Shown here piece after piece: positions 24,671 to 31,178 of a stretch of DNA of 33,636 nt; the first letter of the stretch is position 1; every line of letters starts with the position of its first letter. Under the pieces are notes generated by a model. The model worked only from the letters and a program-made list of their open reading frames with translations. It was not told the origin of the DNA and did no database searches. Position numbers and translations under genes: made by a program. The stretch spans positions 1 to 33,636 of the forward strand of contig NZ_JAHKPN010000058.1 in assembly GCF_018860545.1 (NCBI RefSeq). The letters are read 5' to 3'. This DNA comes from Winogradskyella psychrotolerans (GTDB lineage Bacteria > Bacteroidota > Bacteroidia > Flavobacteriales > Flavobacteriaceae).

Positions 24671-26856
24671 GATGTCACGTCAATTTTATAAGGAATCACT
24701 AAAGTCACTATTGTTCCTTGTTTGTTATATTTTTTTCTATCCTCAATGTTAATAGTCCCTTTCATTTTAAAATCTGTAGACAAAACTTTTAAACGTTCAG
24801 ATGTTATAGTCGTTGCCAAAGATTTTTTATTTGCCTTCTTATTTTCTATTTCGGCATCAATACCAATTCCATTATCTGTAATAGTACAAATTAATTCTTT
24901 GTTAACATATTTAAGCCAAACATCTATTTTCTGATTATCTTCTTGGTTTTTAAATGCATGTTCAACAGCATTTTCTATAAATGGCTGAATAAGCATAGGT
25001 GGCACTTTAAATGTCGTAGTGTCTATTGTTTCATCTACTAAAATGGTGTATTGAAATGCTTCATTTTCCTCTAAGTTTTGAAGCTCTAAATAATTATTCA
25101 CAGCTTCTAACTCTTCATTAAGAAAAACTATTTTATCTCTAGAATTTTCTAAAATAATTCGTAATAATTTCGAGAATTTTGACAAGTAAAATACGGCTTT
25201 TTTATTTTCTTTATTCAAAATCATACCTTGTAAAACAGACAAGGAGTTAAATATGAAATGAGGTGTCATTTGAGAACGCAATAATTTTTGTTCCGTAATA
25301 ATATGTTGATTTTTGGATTTAATATTTTTATATTTTTGATAGTAAATAAACGCACCAGATAATATGGAAACTAAAAGAAAACCAATAATAGCCAACAAAT
25401 AGTTACGTTGTGTTTTTTTTAAATTAAGAGATGTTGCAGTTACCGTTTTTGTTAGTTTTAATTCTCTTATACTAGCAGAATCTAGAGCTTGTTTGTATTT
25501 GTAATCATATTCTAACTGTGTTATTTTTTCAACATTTTCTTTATTGAAAATACTATCATTTAACCTCTTATATTGTTTGAAATTTTCAAAAGCTAGTTTG
25601 TAGTTGTTTGTGTTTTCATATATTTTACTTAGCAATTCTGAAGCAATCCTTTGTTGTTCAAGTAGTTTTAATTCTTCAGCTATTATCTTGCCCTTTAAAG
25701 TAAAAGAAAGTGCTTTTTTATATTCTTTTTCGTGTATATAAGTTTCAGCAATCCCTAATAGACTATAAGATAAGTAATCTTTTATTCCTGCGTTTTGACA
25801 AATATATTTAGCTTTAACAAAATTTTCTCTAGCGGTTACGGTTTTTTTTAGTGATAGTTTAACTTCTCCAATATTGACAAAACAAGCAGAAACATGTTTT
25901 ACATTATTAATATCTTGACTTATTTTTAAAGATTTGTTATAGAATTCAAGTGCTTTAGTATACTCTTTTTTAGATTTATAAATATTCCCAATATTAGAAT
26001 AGTTTAAGGCCACAAGCCCTTTGTTCTCTTTTTGTAATGAAAATTTTAAAGATTGGTTTTGGTATTCTAAAGCAGTATCGTGTTTTTCTAAATAGGTATA
26101 AATTGTTCCTAGGTTATTAAGTATATGAGCTAAACCAAGCGTATCTTTACTTGTTTTTCTATATTCTATGGCCTTATTAGCAGATTCTATAGCCAATGGA
26201 TAGTTCCCTTGTACCTTATAAAGAATACTTAAGTTATAATTTATAGTCGCAATGTTAATTTCATCATTAAGTTCTATGCTAATATTTAATGCTTTTTTGT
26301 AATTTGAAATAGCTTCATCGTATCGTCCAGTTTCAGCGTAAACATTCCCCATATTTATTAGGCTAGTAATAAGGTAAGTTTTGTTTTCTAGGTTTTTATG
26401 AATTTCATATGTTTTTAGATAATAGAATATAGCCTCGTCGTATTCAGCTTGAAAAAAATGAGTCTTTCCAAAGGCATTATAGATTGATGCCATACCACCT
26501 TTGTCATCAATGGATTCATACAGTTTTAGTGATCTATTAAAATAGTCTAAACTTGATTTATGATTAGATTTTATACTTTCAAGAATCCCGCTTATGTATA
26601 TAACTTTTGCTTCCCCTTTAACGTAATCTAAATCATGGCTTAATTCTTCTGCATTTTTTAGATATAATTTGGTGGCTTCCAAATCACTTTGAAAAGAATA
26701 AAATGCCAAATTATTCAGCAAATTTACTTTAGTGGTATCATTTTCTTTATGATGAGATAATTCGTTTTTTAAACTGTCTATAGCTTTAGTTTGCGAGTAA
26801 GCATTAGTAGAGATAGTTAGAATTAAAACAATTAGAAATAAAACGAAAATCTTCAT
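24667..26856 (-). CDS. TPR-containing sensor histidine kinase (LytS/YehU type)
   Basis: 729 residues. Signal peptide (1-22, ending AYSQ) and a large periplasmic region made of tandem tetratricopeptide repeats (about 35-430; units such as YNLSILYKVQGNYPLAIES). A coiled segment, one TM helix (about 486-506), then the His_kinase domain with phosphoacceptor His533 (SQMTPHFIFNSLS) and an ATPase domain with N box Asn629 (FIENAVEHAF) and G box DNGIGID. The TPRs probably sense a protein or peptide in the periplasm. Partner of the LytTR regulator encoded next to it. Confidence 0.93.
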   Translation of the reverse strand: MKIFVLFLIVLILTISTNAYSQTKAIDSLKNELSHHKENDTTKVNLLNNLAFYSFQSDLEATKLYLKNAEELSHDLDYVKGEAKVIYISGILESIKSNHKSSLDYFNRSLKLYESIDDKGGMASIYNAFGKTHFFQAEYDEAIFYYLKTYEIHKNLENKTYLITSLINMGNVYAETGRYDEAISNYKKALNISIELNDEINIATINYNLSILYKVQGNYPLAIESANKAIEYRKTSKDTLGLAHILNNLGTIYTYLEKHDTALEYQNQSLKFSLQKENKGLVALNYSNIGNIYKSKKEYTKALEFYNKSLKISQDINNVKHVSACFVNIGEVKLSLKKTVTARENFVKAKYICQNAGIKDYLSYSLLGIAETYIHEKEYKKALSFTLKGKIIAEELKLLEQQRIASELLSKIYENTNNYKLAFENFKQYKRLNDSIFNKENVEKITQLEYDYKYKQALDSASIRELKLTKTVTATSLNLKKTQRNYLLAIIGFLLVSILSGAFIYYQKYKNIKSKNQHIITEQKLLRSQMTPHFIFNSLSVLQGMILNKENKKAVFYLSKFSKLLRIILENSRDKIVFLNEELEAVNNYLELQNLEENEAFQYTILVDETIDTTTFKVPPMLIQPFIENAVEHAFKNQEDNQKIDVWLKYVNKELICTITDNGIGIDAEIENKKANKKSLATTITSERLKVLSTDFKMKGTINIEDRKKYNKQGTIVTLVIPYKIDVTS

Positions 26857-26961
26857 AAATGTTTTATGTTTATATTAAAAATTCGGTATTCGCCTTTTAA
26901 ATTAACTATCAAATAAAATCAAAATAGTTATGATATGATTTACTAAAGTACAAAGAATCTT

Positions 26962-26996
26962 TTTCTGAGGCAGTTAAAGATATAAGCGTTGTGTTT
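26962..26996 (-). promoter_or_regulatory. Candidate LytTR-regulator site, copy 2 (autoregulation)
   Basis: Plus-strand reading: TTTCTGAGG (26962-26970), 11 nt, ATAAGCGTT (26982-26990), then GTGTTT. Same blocks, spacing and orientation as copy 1, about 105-140 nt before the kinase start. A near-match -7 element (TACTTTAG on the minus strand) lies 11 nt downstream of the site, a position suited to activation. Confidence 0.5.
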
Positions 26997-27146
26997 TAGT
27001 AAATAAACGTTTTAGAGAAAATATAAGAATGGTAGATCTTTTGAGTTAAGCGAATTGATTTTTATAATTAGAGGAGGTCGTACGGTATTGTTCAAAACTT
27101 AGTTAATACTTAATTAAATAAATTATGCAGTCATAATATAATTAAT

Positions 27147-27154
27147 TAATTTTG
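27147..27154 (+). promoter_or_regulatory. -7 promoter element of the spt-like gene
   Basis: TAATTTTG followed by C is a full TAnnTTTG match. It leaves a leader of about 85 nt before ATG 27245 that contains an 8-bp inverted repeat. Confidence 0.55.
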
Positions 27155-27193
27155 CGAGCACTAACTATTTTAAATTAATTAAAATTAACGGTT

Positions 27194-27219
27194 TATTACA
27201 CGCTTAATTCTGTGTAATA
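27194..27219 (+). promoter_or_regulatory. Inverted repeat / hairpin in the spt leader
   Basis: TATTACAC and GTGTAATA form a perfect 8-bp inverted repeat around a 10-nt loop, ending 25 nt before the start codon. It could be an operator for a dimeric repressor or an mRNA hairpin; chance is also possible in DNA this AT-rich. Confidence 0.35.
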
Positions 27220-27244
27220 CATTGATTAATAGCAAACTTACAGC

Positions 27245-28504
27245 ATGAAGGATTTATTTGCAAAGATTTATAAAGATAAAGGACCACTTGGAAAATGGGC
27301 AGCTCAGGCTGAAGGATATTTTGTTTTTCCTAAGCTTGAAGGTGAAATCTCCAATAGAATGACATTTCAAGGGAAAGACGTAATCACCTGGAGTATTAAT
27401 GATTACTTGGGTTTAGCAAATCATCCTGAAGTGAGGAAGGTAGATGGTGAAGCAGGTGTAAAATACGGTTCTGCATATCCAATGGGAGCCAGAATGATGT
27501 CTGGCCATACAGATTTGCACGAACAATTACAACGTGAACTTGCTGCTTTCGTTCATAAAGAAGCTGCATACTTATTGAACTTTGGATATCAGGGTATGGT
27601 ATCTACAATTGATGCTTTGGTCGCTAAAGATGATATTATTGTTTATGATGTAGATGCACATGCTTGTATTATTGATGGTGTGCGATTACATATGGGTAAA
27701 CGTTTTACTTATAAGCACAACGATATTGTAAGCTTAGAAAAAAACCTTGAGCGCGCGACTAAAATGGCAGAGCAAACAGGTGGTGGAATTCTTGTGATTT
27801 CAGAAGGTGTTTTTGGAATGCGTGGAGAACAAGGACGCTTAAAAGAAATAGTTGAATTGAAGAAGAAATTCAACTTTAGATTTTTTGTAGATGATGCTCA
27901 CGGATTTGGTACACTTGGTGCTACAGGCGCTGGAGCAGGTGAGGAGCAAGGTGTTCAAGATGATATCGATGTGTATTTTGCAACGTTTGCGAAATCTATG
28001 GCGAGTACAGGAGCATTTATTGCAGCCGATCAAGAAATTATCGATTACCTAAAATATAACTTGCGTTCTCAAATGTTCGCTAAGTCCTTACAAATGCAAC
28101 TCGTTGTTGGTGCATTAAAACGTTTGGACATGTTACGCACCATGCCAGAACTGAAAAAGAATCTTTGGACGATTGTTAATGCTTTACAGTCAGGTTTAAA
28201 AGAACGTGGTTTTGATATTGGAACAACGCAAAGTTGTGTAACTCCTGTATATTTAAAAGGAAGTATTCCTGAAGCGATGGCTTTAGTAAGAGATTTACGT
28301 GAAAATTATGGCATATTCTGTTCTATAGTAGTTTACCCTGTAATACCTAAAGGGTTAATTTTATTAAGAATGATTCCTACGGCAACGCATACATTAGAAG
28401 ATGTAAAAGAAACATTAGATGCTTTTGATGCCATAAGAGAACGATTGGTTAACGGAACGTATAAAAGAATGTCTGCAGCATTAATGGCAGCAATGGGTGA
28501 GTAA
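27245..28504 (+). CDS. Alpha-oxoamine synthase, serine palmitoyltransferase type (or cysteate acyltransferase)
   Basis: 419 residues, fold-type I PLP enzyme that condenses an acyl thioester with an amino acid. PLP-stacking His139 (DVDAHACIIDG), Asp217/His219 (DDAHGFGTLG) and Schiff-base Lys250 (FAKSMASTGAF) are in place. The family includes serine palmitoyltransferase (sphingolipids), cysteate acyltransferase (capnine/sulfonolipids, common in this phylum), 2-amino-3-ketobutyrate CoA ligase and 8-amino-7-oxononanoate synthase. No biotin or threonine-catabolism genes are near, while a long GNAT gene follows, which favours lipid synthesis. Separate promoter and a strong terminator, so it is transcribed alone. 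Confidence 0.82.
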   Translation: MKDLFAKIYKDKGPLGKWAAQAEGYFVFPKLEGEISNRMTFQGKDVITWSINDYLGLANHPEVRKVDGEAGVKYGSAYPMGARMMSGHTDLHEQLQRELAAFVHKEAAYLLNFGYQGMVSTIDALVAKDDIIVYDVDAHACIIDGVRLHMGKRFTYKHNDIVSLEKNLERATKMAEQTGGGILVISEGVFGMRGEQGRLKEIVELKKKFNFRFFVDDAHGFGTLGATGAGAGEEQGVQDDIDVYFATFAKSMASTGAFIAADQEIIDYLKYNLRSQMFAKSLQMQLVVGALKRLDMLRTMPELKKNLWTIVNALQSGLKERGFDIGTTQSCVTPVYLKGSIPEAMALVRDLRENYGIFCSIVVYPVIPKGLILLRMIPTATHTLEDVKETLDAFDAIRERLVNGTYKRMSAALMAAMGE

Positions 28505-28523
28505 TAAAGTTACCTAAGCATAT

Positions 28524-28561
28524 AAAAAAAGGTCATCGCTTATAAGTGATGACCTTTTTTT
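28524..28561. terminator. Bidirectional intrinsic terminator
   Basis: GGTCATC (28531-28537) pairs with GATGACC (28548-28554) around a further self-complementary CTTATAAG core, with seven As before and seven Ts after. It terminates both the spt-like gene and the convergent GNAT gene. Confidence 0.9.
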
Positions 28562-28580
28562 GTAAACTACCAACTAGTTT

Positions 28581-29699
28581 TTACAAGTCTTTTCGTAGTG
28601 TTTTTCTTCGAACATAAACTTCGGGATCAAAGTGTTTCCATATTTGTTTAATGGCTACGTTGTCTTCAAGTTCTGGAGTTCTGTAACAAGTTTCGATTCC
28701 TTTTTGTTTAAAAGTCTCATAATATTCATCAAATATAACGGCATGTACTCCTTTATTTTGATAGTCTGGATGAATTCCTATGAGATAGAATATAACATCT
28801 TTGCTATTTTTTTTAGCTTTTAGAATGTGAGAAAATCCGAATGGAAATAATTTCCCCTTTGCTTTCTGTAAGGCTTTGGCAAACCTGGGCATCACTACAG
28901 CAAAGCCAACGAGTTTATCGTGTTCATCAACTACAAATTTGATATACTCCGGATTAACAAAACTGATAAATTTCTTTTTAAAATATTCTTTTTGAATATC
29001 CGTAATTTCTACAAAAGAGGATAAGGATGAATAACTTTCATTAAACAAATCAAACATGCGATCGGCATATGGCATTACTTCTTCCGTTTTTGTAAGACTA
29101 AGTGCTTTTAACTTATAACGTCGTTTAATAAGTTCTTGAGCTTTTTTGAAAAATTCGGGTTTAACATTTGAAAACGGAAATTTACTTTCAGAATATGCTT
29201 TCTCAACACTATAACCAAAATCCATATAGTGGTTAATGTAATACGGATGGTTATACCACGTAATCATGGTTCCTAAGTGATCAAAGCCTTCGGTCATTAT
29301 GCCAACCTTGTCTAAATTAGAGAAACCTACAGGACCTTCCGTGTAACTTAATTGATGTGCTTTACCAATATCTTCAACTGTAGATAATAAGGCTTTACTC
29401 ACTTCTAAGTCGTCAATAAAATCAAACCAACCAAAACGCATTTTTTTGATGCCTTGTTTGTCTACTTCAAGCCAGTTAATAATCGCAGCAATTCTACCCA
29501 CAATTTCACCCGATTTATAAGCTAAGAAAAATCGTGCTTCGGCATCTTTAAATATTGGGTTTTTATCCTTATTGAAAGTTTCTAACTCTTGTTTAATTAT
29601 AGGTGGAATCCAATATTTAGAATCTTTATATAGTTTAAATGGGAATTGAACAAAGGCTTTTAAGTCTTTTTTTGATGTGGCTTCTTTAATCGTTATCAT
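28581..29699 (-). CDS. Long GNAT-superfamily N-acyltransferase, candidate lipid N-acyltransferase
   Basis: 372 residues. The N-terminal part has FPFKLYKDSKYWIPPI, then KNPIFKDAEARFFLAYKSG and VGRIAAIINW, followed by RFGWFDFIDD. A second GNAT-like core at the C-terminus has YLIGIHPDYQNKGVHAVIF. No membrane helices. Close homologues are often annotated only as hypothetical or as GTP cyclohydrolase. A YWVPP...EARFFLA opening is, from memory, shared with bacterial ceramide-synthase-type GNATs, and the gene faces the spt-like gene, so an N-acyltransferase role in sphingolipid or sulfonolipid synthesis is a reasonable inference, not proven. Confidence 0.72.
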   Translation of the reverse strand: MITIKEATSKKDLKAFVQFPFKLYKDSKYWIPPIIKQELETFNKDKNPIFKDAEARFFLAYKSGEIVGRIAAIINWLEVDKQGIKKMRFGWFDFIDDLEVSKALLSTVEDIGKAHQLSYTEGPVGFSNLDKVGIMTEGFDHLGTMITWYNHPYYINHYMDFGYSVEKAYSESKFPFSNVKPEFFKKAQELIKRRYKLKALSLTKTEEVMPYADRMFDLFNESYSSLSSFVEITDIQKEYFKKKFISFVNPEYIKFVVDEHDKLVGFAVVMPRFAKALQKAKGKLFPFGFSHILKAKKNSKDVIFYLIGIHPDYQNKGVHAVIFDEYYETFKQKGIETCYRTPELEDNVAIKQIWKHFDPEVYVRRKTLRKDL

Positions 29700-29719
29700 G
29701 TATGTCTGAAAGCTATAAA

Positions 29720-30688
29720 TTAAGAATCGAAATCCTCTGTTTTCTTATCTTTTTTCTTTTCTTTTTTCTTCTTTTTCTTGAAATTACCGTTGTTGCCATT
29801 TCCATTATCAATTTCTTTATCCTTATGGAAATCTAATCGATATGAAGCTCCAAAAGCAATATTGAAGACAGTAGGAGTATCTTTAGTATTAAAGGCTATA
29901 TTAGCATCTAACTGAAAATCTTTAGTCCAAAGATAAGCACCACCAAACCTAAAAATATTATCAGCGTAAAAATCGCTTTTAATCCCTTGTGTTTCTCCAA
30001 ATACAACCCATTGTGGAGTAAACGAGTGCGTCAATGTAAAAATATATTGAAAATCGGATTGATCTGTACCAATTCTATCTTTTATTAAATTCATTACAAA
30101 AACCCAACCATTATTAAAATTGTTTTGGGTGGCAATCATTATTTTAGGACTAAAACCTTCAATTCCTGGAGCTGTATAAGGATTGTCTTTCGCATCAAAA
30201 TTAGCTCCTGCATAAATAGAAACTGCAGGTATTAGGGATTTCCAATTAAATTTACTGTTGGCGTGAAAACTGTATAAATTCGGTTTTGCTTCTTCCATAT
30301 TCTTATAGGGATCGTAAACCAAATATTTAGCACCTAACGTGAAGCTTTTAAAATTAGAGCGCTTCTCTTCTATTGGAATTAAAGCATTATTGTAGGTAAT
30401 ATTATCATTCTGATAGACACCATCAACCGATAATTCTAATTGTTCAAAAAGGACACCATATCTTAAACCAAAATCGAGACCAAATCCTGAAACCTCATAA
30501 TTAGAAAGGGCATGTTCTTCTTTTACAGAAAAAGCACCAGCTTCAAATTGAACAATTCCTGTTCCTACAGAAAAAGCACTTTTAGATACACCCGGTCGAT
30601 TAGAGTTTATAACTTCGGTATATTGCCCGTAAGCTGAATTAAAACTGATAGCAAGAATTAATATAGGTATTGATTTGAGTATTCGCAT
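29720..30688 (-). CDS. Outer-membrane beta-barrel protein, phenol-degradation MetA-like transporter family
   Basis: 322 residues from ATG 30688 (MRILKSIPILILAISFNSAYGQ, a signal peptide). The longer frame to TTG 30733 runs into a -7 promoter element and is rejected. The mature protein opens with NSNRPGVSKSAFSVGTGIVQFEAG, characteristic of the MetA-pathway transporter-like family, and continues as about 12 beta-strands. The C-terminus is unusual: after the last strand comes NGNGNNGN and a stretch of about 20 residues that is mostly lysine (KKKKKKEKKKDKK). Substrate unknown. 20 bp upstream of the long GNAT gene and likely co-transcribed with it. Confidence 0.8.
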   Translation of the reverse strand: MRILKSIPILILAISFNSAYGQYTEVINSNRPGVSKSAFSVGTGIVQFEAGAFSVKEEHALSNYEVSGFGLDFGLRYGVLFEQLELSVDGVYQNDNITYNNALIPIEEKRSNFKSFTLGAKYLVYDPYKNMEEAKPNLYSFHANSKFNWKSLIPAVSIYAGANFDAKDNPYTAPGIEGFSPKIMIATQNNFNNGWVFVMNLIKDRIGTDQSDFQYIFTLTHSFTPQWVVFGETQGIKSDFYADNIFRFGGAYLWTKDFQLDANIAFNTKDTPTVFNIAFGASYRLDFHKDKEIDNGNGNNGNFKKKKKKEKKKDKKTEDFDS

Positions 30689-30730
30689 TGGTGATGGATT
30701 TAAAACCATTTGGTCTATGTAGATTAAAGT

Positions 30731-30738
30731 CAAATATA
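30731..30738 (-). promoter_or_regulatory. -7 promoter element of the beta-barrel/GNAT unit
   Basis: The minus strand reads TATATTTG, a full TAnnTTTG match, 43-50 nt upstream of ATG 30688. It overlaps the TTG at 30733, which excludes that start. Confidence 0.6.
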
Positions 30739-30792
30739 GATATTTTATAGTTTTTTTAAGGAATTTAATCGGATTATAAATGAGTATAATCG

Positions 30793-30800
30793 TATTTTTG
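30793..30800 (+). promoter_or_regulatory. -7 promoter element of the DUF4834-yfhO unit
   Basis: TATTTTTG is a full TAnnTTTG match. Transcription should begin near 30805, only about 7 nt before ATG 30812, so ATG 30821 is the more likely start. Confidence 0.55.
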
Positions 30801-30820
30801 ATGATTATATTATGTTTGTC

Positions 30821-31096
30821 ATGGGATTACTGAGAACTATTTTAATTATTTTATTGGTTTATTTCGGCTTTAAGATTCTGGCACGTCTTTTTGCCCCGAT
30901 ACTGTTGAAATTTGCAGCAAAAAAAGCAGAAGAGAAGTTCGGTGGCCAATTTGGAGGCTTCCAAAACCCAAATCAACAAAGGCAAAAACAAAAGCAAAAG
31001 GAAGGAGAAACCGTTATTGATAAAATGCCGAATCAAAGTAAATCTTCAAATCCAAAATTAGGAGAATACATCGATTACGAAGAAATTGATGAATAG
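30821..31096 (+). CDS. DUF4834-family small membrane protein
   Basis: 91 residues from ATG 30821 (MGLLRTILIILLVYFGFKILARLF). ATG 30812 would add three residues but leaves almost no leader after the -7 element. One N-terminal TM helix (about 4-22), an amphipathic Lys/Ala segment, a Gly/Gln/Asn linker (GGQFGGFQNPNQQRQKQKQK) and a conserved acidic end (KLGEYIDYEEIDE). Function unknown. In this phylum it is commonly next to yfhO, as here (82 bp upstream). Confidence 0.8.
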   Translation: MGLLRTILIILLVYFGFKILARLFAPILLKFAAKKAEEKFGGQFGGFQNPNQQRQKQKQKEGETVIDKMPNQSKSSNPKLGEYIDYEEIDE

Positions 31097-31178
31097 ATTT
31101 CTTTCGAAAAAACGAATTCTATACCCTTTTTCAAAAAAAATAACTACTTTTCAGAATTAGTCAATTTAAAGCATTCTC

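Larger units (their letters stand above)
26857..27244. other. 388-bp divergent intergenic region, sensor kinase / spt
   Basis: No gene seen. It contains the candidate LytTR site (26962-26996) on the kinase side, a -7 element for spt at 27147-27154, and a small hairpin in the spt leader at 27194-27219. Very AT-rich with repeated ATTAATT strings near 27130-27185. Confidence 0.7.

Noticed and set aside
23933..26856. Possible hybrid two-component system
   Set aside because: The kinase and regulator are separate genes overlapping by four bases (ATGA), with no shared reading frame.
27071..27077. GAGGAGG upstream of the SPT-type gene
   Set aside because: It is about 170 nt before the start codon and upstream of the predicted promoter; no open frame starts just after it.
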